Positions 16,919-26,147 are shown, numbered from the stretch's first letter. The stretch is 64,000 bases of DNA from Marinobacter sp. SS13-12 (GCF_030227115.1 NZ_JASSUA010000005.1:62001-126000), one strand, 5' to 3'. Notes: generated from the sequence alone by a model not told the origin. Made by a program: numbers and translations.

Positions 16919-18172
16919 TTAAAAACCGAACTGCGCAGCCAGTTGCAGACGAGTGTTGTCAGCAGACTCACCGTTGGCCAGCTCTTTGTCCGCGAAGGAA
17001 AGCTCCAACCCCAGCGTTACCGGGTCAGCAACTTTGTAGAAGTTGCTAAAGTGAACGCTTTGCAGGGTTTCAAAGGAGTTCGGGAACAGATCTGCTGGCT
17101 GATCACCCTCTACGCGCCCATAGGACAGACCTGAGGAGAACTTTGGCGTCCACTGCTGAGTGATAGCAACGTTGGCACCGTATGCCTCAATGGTTTCAAG
17201 ATCGCCGTTGGCATCAATGTATGCCTCGCCAATGCCAGAGCGGCTAGCGCTGCTGTCATTATTGCTGAAGGAACTGTAGATGTAGCGTCCCACGCCGTCA
17301 CCAAAGATCGCCCCTGCCATGACCGTGGTGGCGTCGGTGAGGTTTAGTCGGCCAGCAACCAAAACGCCATAACCAAAGGCGTTATCATCGCCCGTAGCAG
17401 TTGCAGAGTCAGTCTGCAGCGAACGTGCCAGACCGGCAACTTCAATGCCACCAGCACTACCGGCCCACTTGTACTTGGCGGTCAGATCCGGAGCATTATC
17501 GCGAGAGTCTTCAAATCCGGTACTTTCCGGATTTTCAGCGGACACTGAGAAGTGGGCGCCACCGCCAAGAGGCATCGTGTAGCGCAGCTGTGCCTGACGA
17601 ATAAAACCAACACCTACAGGGCCATCAAAATCGACAGTAGACGGGTATGCGGTAAAATGCATGAAGTTACTCCATGTCTGACCCGCAAGCAGACCGTTCA
17701 ATTCGCCATAGGCGCTGCGTATACGCAGGCCTCTAGAGTTGGAGAAGGTCTCGTTACCGCCACCACCAAAGAAGTCCGCTTCAACGGTGGTCTTTACCTC
17801 GCCCGCGTCGGTTGGAGTGGTTGTCTTGATGCGGACACGTGACTGCCGGGCATGGGCGCGAAAAGAAGGATCGCTTTCATCGTTAGCCGTGTCGAGGCCA
17901 GCTACGAAAAGACTGTCACCCATGTCCTGATCAAAATCGTAAATCATGTCCAGCTTGACATAACCACCGATTGTTACGGCGGTATTGGTGCCGGGCACCA
18001 TCCAACCTTCCGAACCCTTGCTTTCCGCCATGCCATCCAGTTGACGCTGCAAATCATTTATTTGTGTCTGAAGTTCAGTTGCAGATTGCGCACTAACAGA
18101 TGGGGCCAGCAGACCCGTTACCGCAAGCGCCAGTGTCGTTCTCATCGCTAACCTGAGTTTATTAGTTTGCAT
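16919..18172 (-). CDS. DcaP-like trimeric outer-membrane porin
   Basis: 417 residues. Signal peptide ends S-V-S-A-Q; it is followed by a short coiled-coil (L-Q-T-Q-I-N-D-L-Q-R-Q-L), then T-A-V-T-I-G-G-Y-V-K-L-D and a beta-barrel ending L-A-A-Q-F-G-F. The coiled-coil followed by G-G-Y-x-K is the DcaP signature. DcaP proteins are trimeric channels for small anionic solutes. Monocistronic with its own terminator at 16858; a PmrA-like box lies 166-182 bp upstream. Confidence 0.85.
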   Translation of the reverse strand: MQTNKLRLAMRTTLALAVTGLLAPSVSAQSATELQTQINDLQRQLDGMAESKGSEGWMVPGTNTAVTIGGYVKLDMIYDFDQDMGDSLFVAGLDTANDESDPSFRAHARQSRVRIKTTTPTDAGEVKTTVEADFFGGGGNETFSNSRGLRIRSAYGELNGLLAGQTWSNFMHFTAYPSTVDFDGPVGVGFIRQAQLRYTMPLGGGAHFSVSAENPESTGFEDSRDNAPDLTAKYKWAGSAGGIEVAGLARSLQTDSATATGDDNAFGYGVLVAGRLNLTDATTVMAGAIFGDGVGRYIYSSFSNNDSSASRSGIGEAYIDANGDLETIEAYGANVAITQQWTPKFSSGLSYGRVEGDQPADLFPNSFETLQSVHFSNFYKVADPVTLGLELSFADKELANGESADNTRLQLAAQFGF

Positions 18173-18337
18173 TGTAATCAGTCTCCATGAGCCTTCGTTG
18201 TATTTTATCTGACCGATAATTGGCGTCGAACAAACCGACCGCTAGCGCGGCCCAGTTGAAGGGCCAATTCCGGAAAGTGGGTCATTGTTCTCACAGTTTT
18301 CACCAGAACAACAACTTGCCATTGATAGCAGATGAAC

Positions 18338-18354
18338 TTGAAATGAAATTGAAA
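18338..18354 (+). promoter_or_regulatory. candidate response-regulator box (site 4 of 7)
   Basis: TTGAAA at 18338-18343 and TTGAAA at 18349-18354, two identical hexamers with an 11-bp period. Oriented as the other sites relative to the porin gene on its left. It shares the 335-bp gap 18173-18507 with site 5. Confidence 0.55.
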
Positions 18355-18440
18355 AAAATGCCCCTTAACACCTTTTTACTAGCGATCCCGTCGCACCCGC
18401 TCTTCTAACCGTGTTCTCTTTTCACTATCTAATTTCATTT

Positions 18441-18457
18441 TTTCAAGCTGAGTTAAA
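18441..18457 (-). promoter_or_regulatory. candidate response-regulator box (site 5 of 7)
   Basis: Read on the plus strand toward the gene at 18508 it is TTTCAA-N5-GTTAAA, the mirror placement of site 1. It starts 51-67 bp before the start codon. Flipping strand together with the gene it serves is the best evidence that this motif is functional. Confidence 0.55.
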
Positions 18458-18507
18458 GTTCATCTGTTTCTATAAGGGTGCAGATCATTCAATTTAAAGG
18501 TGACTCT

Positions 18508-18804
18508 ATGAGAAAACATCTCTTGCTCGCATCTCTAGCATTAACTGTGGCTGCAGGAAGTCTCCATGCCACTGAGGCCAATAGTGGTAAGCTGGCACAA
18601 AACATGCTCTCCGAAAGCGGCGTTCAGGACATGAAGAGGCAGCATAGGGTAATGACACAGGCAGCCGCATCTGAAGTCGGCATGGAGGCTCGCCGAAAAT
18701 TGATGTTATCGAATAAGGACGATATCTATCACGATATGATTAAATCGGGAGATATCAATTTATCTGAATTGGATCAATTTTCAAAAGATCAGTTTATTCA
18801 TTAG
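18508..18804 (+). CDS. small secreted protein paired with a sensor kinase
   Basis: 98 residues from the ATG at 18508, which has AAAGGTG 5 bp upstream. Signal peptide residues 1-20 (cut after L-H-A). The mature protein is about 78 residues, charged, helical in pattern, without cysteine, ending D-Q-F-S-K-D-Q-F-I-H. It shares the Q-H-R-V-M block (residues 45-49) with the secreted protein at the left edge. A terminator follows at 18908, then the kinase gene. A role as periplasmic ligand or inhibitor of that kinase is possible but unproved. Confidence 0.75.
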   Translation: MRKHLLLASLALTVAAGSLHATEANSGKLAQNMLSESGVQDMKRQHRVMTQAAASEVGMEARRKLMLSNKDDIYHDMIKSGDINLSELDQFSKDQFIH

Positions 18805-18907
18805 AACAAGTTTGGCGCTAAAAGCCTGTTGATTTAAGAGGAAATTTTTCCAATAAATAGCGTTTCAAAACCAGCTGCATCGTGAATGGTCTCCACCATT
18901 CCGTCTT

Positions 18908-18937
18908 GCCGCACTACTTTTGTAGTGCGGCTTTTTT
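18908..18937 (+). terminator. strong intrinsic terminator after the small secreted protein
   Basis: Perfect 10-bp stem GCCGCACTAC/GTAGTGCGGC, TTTT loop, then six T. It separates the small gene from the downstream kinase, so the kinase needs its own promoter or read-through. Confidence 0.92.
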
Positions 18938-18988
18938 AGTCCTAGATTTAATCGATAAAAATTTCTAACTAACTGCTTGGCAGACAAC

Positions 18989-20302
18989 ATGCCCAGAAAA
19001 AAACGAAGCCCTTCAATAAAACGGAAACTGCTTACTTTTCTGACACTAACGGGTTTCGCGTGTACCGGGCTAATATTCTTCTCACACACCCTTTTAATCG
19101 ACTATATCCATGACGAGCTTCACAGACAGCAGTTACAGGCTGCAGCTAACCAGCTCTCAAAGATACTAACCAATGATAAAGAAGTAATTACAAAATCCTC
19201 TCTCAGAAATTTTTCATTGTCTCAATATTCTGTTCACATCGAAGACAGTCAAGGCCGGAGTTTTACAAGCGAGAACATTAAACCGAAATTACAGGTGGTA
19301 GAATCGTTCAGAAAGCCTGGAATTTTTCACATATCGGATGATGATCGATCAATCCTTGGCTACTACAAAATATTTAATAAAAGGCAAGATAAACTAAGCG
19401 TTACTATAATTGAAAGAAGCTCCTACTCCCCAAACACACTTGACAAAATCCATGTTATTATATGGATCATATCGTTTACAATTCTCGTTACGATATCAAT
19501 GATCATATTTATTGGGGTAACTATCGCACTAAAACCTTTAAAAATGATGAGCGCCCAATTAACTTCGCTTAAAAAGGGTGAGCGTAATAGACTGGATGAG
19601 AGCGTACCTGAAGAATTCGATGAACTTGTCAAACATCTTAATCGTCTATTAGAGTCGTACGACAAAAAACTTGCCCGTTCACGCCACCTAGCCGCAGATA
19701 TTTCTCATAGCTTAAAAACCCCCCTTGCCGTCATAAACTCCATGATCAATGACGAAGCCATTCCCACCACAATCGCGAGTCAAATTAAGTCTCAACTGTC
19801 TGAAATGCACGAGCTGATCGACACTCAAATGAGAAAAACCGAAATGTCCGGTCAGTACATTGGAAAGGCGACACCAATCATTGAGAGAACTCTGGCACTG
19901 GTGGACGTCGTCAGCCGAATCTATCCTTACAAACAGATCCATCTTCAAGAAACATTACCCAGAGAGCTTGTCTGGCCAATTGATGAGCGTGATTTTAATG
20001 AGATCTTGGGCAATGTTCTTGATAACGCTAGCAAATGGTGCTCCCAGGAAGCTCATCTACACTTGAAACTTCACGATGACATTTTGACTATTCTTGTTGA
20101 AGATGACGGCCCAGGAGTGGCTTCACACCAACTTTCCGATCTTACCAGGCGCCAGAAAAGATTGGATGAAACAACTCCTGGCTATGGTCTTGGACTTTCA
20201 ATCGTTCAGGAAATCATAAACGACTACGGTGGCGCCATGCACTTTTCAACATCACCTAAAGGCGGTCTTCGGGTTCTAATCGAGCTTCCCAGAAGCATTT
20301 GA
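18989..20302 (+). CDS. membrane sensor histidine kinase (PhoQ/PmrB-like), paralogue of the one at 506
   Basis: 437 residues from ATG 18989; a TTG at 18977 is possible. Helices near residues 15-37 and 155-180 flank a periplasmic loop. Then a HAMP region, an H box S-H-S-L-K-T-P with H240, an N box (N-V-L-D-N-A-S-K-W), G1 D-D-G-P-G-V and G2 G-Y-G-L-G-L-S-I-V. All catalytic boxes look intact. It shares F-F-S-H-T after the first helix and the same C-terminal architecture with the kinase at 506. No response regulator is adjacent. Base composition is more A+T-rich than the flanking efflux genes, hinting at a different origin. Confidence 0.87.
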   Translation: MPRKKRSPSIKRKLLTFLTLTGFACTGLIFFSHTLLIDYIHDELHRQQLQAAANQLSKILTNDKEVITKSSLRNFSLSQYSVHIEDSQGRSFTSENIKPKLQVVESFRKPGIFHISDDDRSILGYYKIFNKRQDKLSVTIIERSSYSPNTLDKIHVIIWIISFTILVTISMIIFIGVTIALKPLKMMSAQLTSLKKGERNRLDESVPEEFDELVKHLNRLLESYDKKLARSRHLAADISHSLKTPLAVINSMINDEAIPTTIASQIKSQLSEMHELIDTQMRKTEMSGQYIGKATPIIERTLALVDVVSRIYPYKQIHLQETLPRELVWPIDERDFNEILGNVLDNASKWCSQEAHLHLKLHDDILTILVEDDGPGVASHQLSDLTRRQKRLDETTPGYGLGLSIVQEIINDYGGAMHFSTSPKGGLRVLIELPRSI

Positions 20303-20332
20303 CGACTACAAGGGCAACTTATCCAGCTTTAG

Positions 20333-21874
20333 TCAGCGACCAGCAGGAATAGCACCCCGATACACCAACGTCTCAACGTCAAAACTGTCGCTTTGAACTG
20401 AGTTTTCATCAGGCGACATAAAGAATAACCCTGTATTGCCTGATACGGGGGACACCGGAGCCGGCGTTAGAAGACTTTTTGACTGCGTTTTGGGGGATTG
20501 CCCGGATCTCAGTGTCAACCAATCAACTCGCGTCTCATAAACACCTATCCTATCTTCGGCTGCACTGGATTCCTGTGGAATCCCGATATTTACTGCGTCC
20601 TCACCGGAGCGTACGAGGAGGTTCGGCAAGAACAGTGTTTGCCTCCGACTAAACACCGCCTCAGGCGACACGTCGTAAGTCATATTCCTGCCCGCAATCC
20701 GGTTTCCAATCTTGTAGCCCAGACGGGGTCCCTCTGTGCCAGCAGGGAAAAATGAAACCTCCCCTTGAGAGACGGTCACCATATTCAAAGGTCCCGATTT
20801 GCTCTGAACAACGGCATCGATTACCCGAAACACTGGCGTGTATCGGCTTAATTTTTCATGATCGGCCTTATCAAGATCAGGCCCGTTTGGTGAGATTGAT
20901 ATTTGATAAACCTCTGAACCAAACCCCTGATCTGAGTAGAAAGACTGCCCGAGAATAGTTTCCCGGCGGCCGTCAGCATCCAAATCCTGCAATCCCAATA
21001 TTAAGGGAATGAAACCAATGGCTTCGGCCTTCCCCTCGGCCAACTGGATCAAAGAACTTGAAACGCGACGGCCATTCCACTGATTCAAAATGAGGTTGTA
21101 TGAGTTTTCTGAAACGTACCAGTCCATTCGGATGACTTTCTCCCGACGGGGCACCTCAATGGACGTCAGGCTCTGAACAGCCCCACCGGAATCAACATGA
21201 AAAAAGCTGAGTTTGTTTCCATGCTCCGCCGCAAAATAGTAATCGCTGCCAGAACGAAACGCGGACAACGACTTTGCGTTGATGGGCAGTCTGGCAAATG
21301 GAGACGCTAAAGCTTCCTCCTCCTCAACCGAACCTACCCGACCTTCTTCAGCATCGGTCTGTACAATGCCGACCAACCAGGTGTTATTGTAGGTCGCGAC
21401 GGCTTGACCTCTACCAGTAACCTGAAAACGCACCAATGGCAGATCACTTGACGCCTCTGGCTCCTCCCGCCACAGGAGATCAGGAAACCTGGATTTCAAC
21501 GCCGGCGTTACCGGCCTGGGATCGCCGGCTCTGTCAGTAAACACCGCCGGAATACCGTAGAAGCGCTTCGATACAGCTCCAACGGAGGGCATCGTTCCAA
21601 ACAGCACTTTCCCTACCGCCCGATCCTTTCCGATACTCTCGATACCGATGACTGAAAGGTTTTTTTCCGGGATGCCCGCATCGCCAGGTTCCCGCAACAC
21701 AACAAATAAATCACCCACCTCAACACTGGTATCGCCAACTGTGAGGGAAAGGACTTTTTGATCACGATCTACCTGAGTGACTTCTGCCTTTGCTGGATGC
21801 TCGCGCTCAACCGCCTGTACCGCGCCAGCTAGTAGTAGCATCAGGAACACAAATACTGGAGAACGAGTCATCAT
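20333..21874 (-). CDS. secreted protein with FG-GAP/VCBS-like repeats, function unknown
   Basis: 513 residues with a signal peptide (M-M-T-R-S-P to A-V-Q-A-V). The N-terminal third looks like a small beta domain (V-L-S-L-T-V-G-D-T-S-V-E-V-G-D-L-F). The rest has propeller-like strands, including L-Q-D-L-D-A-D-G-R-R-E, the calcium-binding-type D-x-D-x-D-G loop of FG-GAP repeats. I do not recognise a named family. It lies 73 bp after the porin gene on its right, beyond that porin's terminator, so it may be transcribed with it by read-through. Confidence 0.65.
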   Translation of the reverse strand: MMTRSPVFVFLMLLLAGAVQAVEREHPAKAEVTQVDRDQKVLSLTVGDTSVEVGDLFVVLREPGDAGIPEKNLSVIGIESIGKDRAVGKVLFGTMPSVGAVSKRFYGIPAVFTDRAGDPRPVTPALKSRFPDLLWREEPEASSDLPLVRFQVTGRGQAVATYNNTWLVGIVQTDAEEGRVGSVEEEEALASPFARLPINAKSLSAFRSGSDYYFAAEHGNKLSFFHVDSGGAVQSLTSIEVPRREKVIRMDWYVSENSYNLILNQWNGRRVSSSLIQLAEGKAEAIGFIPLILGLQDLDADGRRETILGQSFYSDQGFGSEVYQISISPNGPDLDKADHEKLSRYTPVFRVIDAVVQSKSGPLNMVTVSQGEVSFFPAGTEGPRLGYKIGNRIAGRNMTYDVSPEAVFSRRQTLFLPNLLVRSGEDAVNIGIPQESSAAEDRIGVYETRVDWLTLRSGQSPKTQSKSLLTPAPVSPVSGNTGLFFMSPDENSVQSDSFDVETLVYRGAIPAGR

Positions 21875-21915
21875 AGGAAAAAGTCACTCAATGCGGATTC
21901 ATTTCGTATAACGAA

Positions 21916-21943
21916 AACGGGGTGGCGCTCCCACCACCCCGTT
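21916..21943 (-). terminator. terminator of the porin-like gene at 21948
   Basis: Ten-bp stem AACGGGGTGG/CCACCCCGTT with an 8-base loop. A-rich on one side and T-rich on the other, so it could work in both directions. It starts right after the porin stop codon. Confidence 0.8.
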
Positions 21944-21947
21944 TTTG

Positions 21948-23354
21948 TTAGAACTTGTACCTTACCCGACCGGCGACATGAACAATGTCCTGATCACCTT
22001 TGCCGTCCTGCAAGGCAGTTTCTTCCAGCGCATCCATGGCATCGCCTGATGCCAGGTATGCAGCTTCTGCCGCGAGCTCCAGCGAAGGGTATGGGAAATA
22101 GGAGATCTTGGAACCAAATTCCAGTCCGAGATCTTTTGAGGACGATCCATCTGCAAGTGCAATATTCTCAGCCAAGCGGTTGTAGACCATCATTCCGCTG
22201 ACCGTAATATTGGCCGCTAGTTTATGATCGAGCTGAAGCTTGTTCATGAAATACCCTTTGTCGAGGATATAGGGCGTTTCGGCGAAGTAGTCATCGCTCG
22301 TCATGTTTTCCTGAAAAATCATACTGTCGCTGAAGTCGACATCCGTGGCGATGAAGGCGTCGAAGTCCGCATCTTGCTCATTGCCATCGCCCGATGCGTA
22401 GAGCACGGTGTACGTCAGTTGGTTTGGTCCAAATTGCAGCCCGAGCTCGCCGCGTCCCAGAAAGGTGGAAAGGTCGTAGTTCGTATTGGGATTCGTAGCA
22501 CCATTCAAAGGAACGAAATTGACCCCCTCTATTGTGCCGCTTTGGCCAATCACCGTACCCTTCACGAACATGCGGCCTAGCGACGTCTCCTGATCATAAT
22601 CCATCTCCACCCCAAAGCTTGAAACGGAATATTTGGAGTTATCAGCGATGCTCTTCAGTTCATATTCCCTGCTATTTACCGTACCTACTCCCTCAGCAAT
22701 TTGATCATTCATCTGATAGAGGTAGAAAAGGCCTGCGCTCAGGTTCGGTGAGTAACGCTTGTTCAGGTTGATCGCGAAGTTGTCCGCGCCATCCCAGCCT
22801 TCGTCCTGTTCTGAGTCGACGCCGCTCTCATTGGAAGAGTCACCCCGCCCCCATAACAACTGATAGTCAAATCCAGAGCCCAGTGAGCCTTTCCAAACAG
22901 CGGCTGTGGCAGTTTCATTCCAGACATGTCGGTTTACTGACACTGGCTGCAAGCCTAGCGATACGCGCTGATCTAGCGTGTTGGGCACCAAAAAATCCAC
23001 ATAAGCCCACCGTGTTTCGATGTTGACACCATCACCGGAATAGTCGCCACCCGAGCCCTCACCGTAGCGGATGCCACCAATCTCCGTCGCAAAAACACCG
23101 GTAACTTTTTTGTCATCGGAAGTTGCTTTCGCCCAGAAGCGATATTTGACCTCGCCGAAGCTCTCGGTCGGCTCGTCATCTTTCAGCGTACCGCCGCCAG
23201 AGTTACCACCAGAAAACCAGTCTCTTTGATTGGTGTAGGCCTGAAAACGGTTATCCATATCACCGTGGAATTCAATCTCCGCTGCCGTCGCGGCCCAACT
23301 TCCCGACAATGTTGTCATCCCTGCAATCGCAGTGGCCAGAATGTTGCGTTTCAA
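21948..23354 (-). CDS. outer-membrane beta-barrel porin
   Basis: 468 residues. Signal peptide M-K-R-N-I-L-A-T to T-A-A-E, then I-E-F-H-G-D-M-D-N-R-F and alternating hydrophobic strands to a C-terminal V-R-Y-K-F, the aromatic end required for barrel assembly. Acidic, glycine-rich loops are frequent, as in anion or metal-chelate porins of marine bacteria. I cannot place it in a named porin family. PmrA-like box 176-192 bp upstream, beyond the terminator of the next porin. Confidence 0.75.
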   Translation of the reverse strand: MKRNILATAIAGMTTLSGSWAATAAEIEFHGDMDNRFQAYTNQRDWFSGGNSGGGTLKDDEPTESFGEVKYRFWAKATSDDKKVTGVFATEIGGIRYGEGSGGDYSGDGVNIETRWAYVDFLVPNTLDQRVSLGLQPVSVNRHVWNETATAAVWKGSLGSGFDYQLLWGRGDSSNESGVDSEQDEGWDGADNFAINLNKRYSPNLSAGLFYLYQMNDQIAEGVGTVNSREYELKSIADNSKYSVSSFGVEMDYDQETSLGRMFVKGTVIGQSGTIEGVNFVPLNGATNPNTNYDLSTFLGRGELGLQFGPNQLTYTVLYASGDGNEQDADFDAFIATDVDFSDSMIFQENMTSDDYFAETPYILDKGYFMNKLQLDHKLAANITVSGMMVYNRLAENIALADGSSSKDLGLEFGSKISYFPYPSLELAAEAAYLASGDAMDALEETALQDGKGDQDIVHVAGRVRYKF

Positions 23355-23462
23355 CGTAATCCCCTCCAGTTTCTTTCTTGATTGTTTGTGATATCCGATT
23401 CGTACGGATCGTGGCGTAAATCTTAAAACCGGCTAGAACACCGGACTAAAGGCCAAAAAAAA

Positions 23463-23485
23463 GGCGGGAATGAAGCATTCCCGCC
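23463..23485 (-). terminator. terminator of the porin gene at 23603
   Basis: Perfect 10-bp stem GGCGGGAATG/CATTCCCGCC with a 3-base loop, followed on the minus strand by eight T. Very strong. Confidence 0.92.
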
Positions 23486-23529
23486 ATTAAATAACCTTAG
23501 TTAACTCGCAATTAGGATCTCACACGAAC

Positions 23530-23546
23530 CTTAAATGAACTTGAAA
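23530..23546 (+). promoter_or_regulatory. candidate response-regulator box (site 6 of 7)
   Basis: CTTAAA at 23530-23535 and TTGAAA at 23541-23546, 11-bp period. It lies between a porin stop codon and that gene's terminator, so it may serve the next porin (start 23354). Confidence 0.5.
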
Positions 23547-23602
23547 TCCGGAAAAGATTTCAGATACGTCGGTCTCCCTGTATTCAGCGACCGCGCTCGA
23601 CC

Positions 23603-24598
23603 CTACATGGAAAACTTATGCTCGAAGCCCACACCAAATGTGGAGTCCTCAGAGTCAGCCAAGTCCGCCTCCACCTGAGACACGTAAGCATAAACCTTAC
23701 TCTTGCTAGCCAGTTTATAATCGAGCCCCAAGGCCAGCAGGGTTAGCTCCTCGTTTGTTGTCTCAGCTTCTGTCAGTCCGTACTGCGCCTTGATCTTCCA
23801 ACGCTCAAGGTTAACGGCACCGCCAACCAGATAAGACGTATCTTCTCCAGGGCCATCGCTTTCTTCTGCTAACTGGTAAACTGCACCGACCTCAAAGTTA
23901 CTCAATCGGACCTTCCCTACGGTTCGCAGGATATTGAGACGACTATCGCCACTGGAATCGGCTTCCAGTGAATCTTCGATATCAGAATCGTAGGCAATAC
24001 TGCCGTAGAAATGTTCGTTCTCAAACGTAAAAGAGCTGGAAACTGCATCCGCAGGTCCGTCGTTCTCTGCCCCAGCTGACTGCTCTTCACCCGGGATGAC
24101 GGCAACACTAACGCCCACAGCATCAAACAGACGTGGGGAACTGTATTGAACAATGTTGCTGGTCCGATTTTCACCAGCCATGATATTTTTTATATCCGCC
24201 TGTAGGTCGTTGAACTGGTCAACCTTGCCCTGCGCTGACTTTAAAGGTGTGTCAAATTTTCCCGCAATCAGTGCACCAAGGTTCGCCTGCTTGAAGCCAC
24301 CGTAAATATTACGCTGAGAGAAGGTTTGGCCATCTTTATCTCCATCATCAATCGATATTTCAAATTCTGCTTTGTAGATCGCCTCCAAGCCTTCGAGGTC
24401 GGTATTGAGCGCCCCTTTTACCCCCAGACGGGACGCATTACTCTGGAGCTTCCAGGTATCGCTATTACCGTCGTCCTGGTTTTCATACGAAACATTGGCT
24501 TTGCCGTACAGGACAGGACCGTCCGCCGCGAGTGCATTCATTGAAGTTACTGCAACCCCACCAAACACCAACATTGATAGACACTTATTCATGGACAC
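23603..24598 (-). CDS. general porin, Gram-negative porin family (Omp32-like)
   Basis: 331 residues. Signal peptide M-S-M-N-K-C-L-S-M-L to A-L-A-A, mature start D-G-P-V-L-Y-G-K-A-N-V-S-Y, then S-R-L-G-V-K-G near residue 57, the typical opening of beta- and gamma-proteobacterial 16-strand porins. Strands continue to F-G-V-G-F-E-H-K-F-S-M; the last residues after F are slightly atypical. Monocistronic with its own terminator (23463) and a PmrA-like box 155-171 bp upstream. Confidence 0.83.
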   Translation of the reverse strand: MSMNKCLSMLVFGGVAVTSMNALAADGPVLYGKANVSYENQDDGNSDTWKLQSNASRLGVKGALNTDLEGLEAIYKAEFEISIDDGDKDGQTFSQRNIYGGFKQANLGALIAGKFDTPLKSAQGKVDQFNDLQADIKNIMAGENRTSNIVQYSSPRLFDAVGVSVAVIPGEEQSAGAENDGPADAVSSSFTFENEHFYGSIAYDSDIEDSLEADSSGDSRLNILRTVGKVRLSNFEVGAVYQLAEESDGPGEDTSYLVGGAVNLERWKIKAQYGLTEAETTNEELTLLALGLDYKLASKSKVYAYVSQVEADLADSEDSTFGVGFEHKFSM

Positions 24599-24752
24599 CT
24601 CTTCAGATTAGATAGATTCAAAATGACACTTGAAGTCTTTCAAATGCTGAGTAGATGGTGCCTTGTACCTATTGCAAAACTGTTACATTTAAATATTTTT
24701 TCGATTTATTTCAATAACCTAAGTTAAAAACTCTCTATTATATCCTTTGACA

Positions 24753-24769
24753 CTGAATTGAACTTGAAT
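24753..24769 (+). promoter_or_regulatory. candidate response-regulator box (site 7 of 7)
   Basis: CTGAAT at 24753-24758 and TTGAAT at 24764-24769, 11-bp period, upstream of the porin at 23603 and in the shared orientation. Confidence 0.5.
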
Positions 24770-24865
24770 ATAAGCGGCCGTCTTCATACATTGCGTCGTG
24801 GGCACGGAAGCGCTTTCCGTCTGACTCCAGATTCATCCATCAGATTTTTCTGTTCACTTCCCGTA

Positions 24866-25591
24866 CTACTCACCAAATCGATACCAGAACCCCTCTTCCT
24901 GAAGCTTATCGGGAAACCTCTTGTCTTTACTGGCCCACTCACCCAGATATCCATAGCCCGGGCGCATGCCTGCAGCCTCCATAAGAGACGTGCAAAGGAT
25001 CGCGGCAGGGATTGCGGTTGCGCGATACAGATCAGAATGGCCAATTGATATTCGGCGCGATGCGCCATCAGCTCGGCTCTCTGCGGTCAATACCAGGCCG
25101 AAGGGCTTTTTGGTAAAGCGCTGAAGAGCTGAATAGAATGCGCGTTGACGCGATTCGAATGAGAAGCATCCGAGTATGCCGGTTCTCTCGAACGTCATCA
25201 GCGCATCGGTTACCGGGTTGAGACCAGCGTGGTAAAAGCTGAAGCGCTCAAGGGAGAGCTCCTGCGGTAAGGCTTGAAGTTCATCCAGAAAAACCGGAAC
25301 ACAGATGCTGCTTCCCAACCCGCCTTCAAACCTTCTATATCGAACGTCCCAAACACGGGAGTGTGTCCATCCACCATTATATTTCCAACCCTGGCTTTCA
25401 GCGGCAGTCAGGATGTCGGCAACACCGCCCCAGCCTATGTCGGCGGATCGATAACGCCCATACATCTTAATGTCCGTCACTGTCCCCGTAGAGGCCTGGC
25501 AAAGCCATCGAGCCAGCCACCCAGGCAGCCCCGGATCAGCACCTGCATCCAGTACGAATCGGCTGTCGCTCGCCTCAATGCGTGTCCGCAT
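24866..25591 (-). pseudogene. saccharopine-dehydrogenase-like protein, C-terminal half cut off by the transposon
   Basis: 241 codons starting at the shared M124 and reading M-R-T-R-I-E-A-S-D-S-R-F-V-L-D-A-G to a normal stop. It supplies the middle and C-terminal domains of a saccharopine-dehydrogenase-like protein, and its missing first 123 residues are found at 48739-49111. Joining the two at the transposon ends gives one uninterrupted frame of 364 residues. There is no start signal here, so it is presumably silent or makes a useless fragment. The intact protein would be an NAD(P)-binding oxidoreductase of unknown substrate. Confidence 0.85.
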
Positions 25592-25629
25592 GAGGGTCGG
25601 CAACGATTCTGACGAAATCCTCCAAAAAG
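25592..25629 (+). repeat. left terminal inverted repeat (38 bp)
   Basis: Starts GAGGGTCGGCAAC and ends TCCAAAAAG. It is the reverse complement of 48701-48738 apart from one base (position 13, C here, A there). Homology stops right after position 38. Confidence 0.95.
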
Positions 25630-25690
25630 CGCATTAACCATCTGTTTTACAAGCCTTAAATTAACTATTTCATCACGTGCAGACGATGCG

Positions 25691-26078
25691 TTACCTGCTG
25701 TATTCCCACACCCAGTAGCCAAAAGCCGTGGCACATAAAAGCCATGTGCCAATAACGACTGCGGCCGCAACGTGGCTGATCGGCTTGATTGCCACTTTAG
25801 CTGCTTTCGAGCGACTCGCTTCTATCACATTCGATGGCGTCAGCTTGATGACAAGGACGATGCCCAGCGGGACCAAGATAATGTCGTCAAGATAGCCCAG
25901 GATCGGCATGAAGTCCGGAATGAGATCAATTGGACTGATGGCGTACGCTGCGATTGCGAGCGCAAGCAGCCGAACGACTGGGGGTATTCGGGTCTCGCGC
26001 CACAAAATAAACCGTCAGCGCATCATGCTGAATGCGTTTTGCCGCAGCTCGCAGCCTGCCAAAGATCACGGTAGACAT
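25691..26078 (-). pseudogene. YkvA (DUF1232) membrane protein, frameshifted
   Basis: From ATG 26078 the frame reads M-S-T-V-I-F-G-R-L through A-L-T-V-Y-F-V-A-R-D-P-N-T-P, then the homologous sequence continues in another frame as V-V-R-L-L-A-L-A-I-A-A-Y-A-I-S-P-I-D-L-I-P-D-F. The intact order is seen in the relative at 43018 (A-R-D-P-C-T-P-W-F-A-K-A-L). So one base was gained or two lost near the T-P codons. The second part (25691-26005) is an open frame of 104 codons with S-P-I-D-L-I-P-D and a C-terminal membrane helix. Could also be a sequencing error. Confidence 0.65.
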
Positions 26079-26147
26079 CTAACTACTTCTTGCGCGATTG
26101 GCATCACTCGCAACTCTCAGGGATGATCAGGCCGAGACAATAGCGGG

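Noticed and set aside
24618..24640. Possible eighth PmrA-like box close to the porin start at 24598
   Set aside because: The second half-site is poor and the place is too near the start codon.
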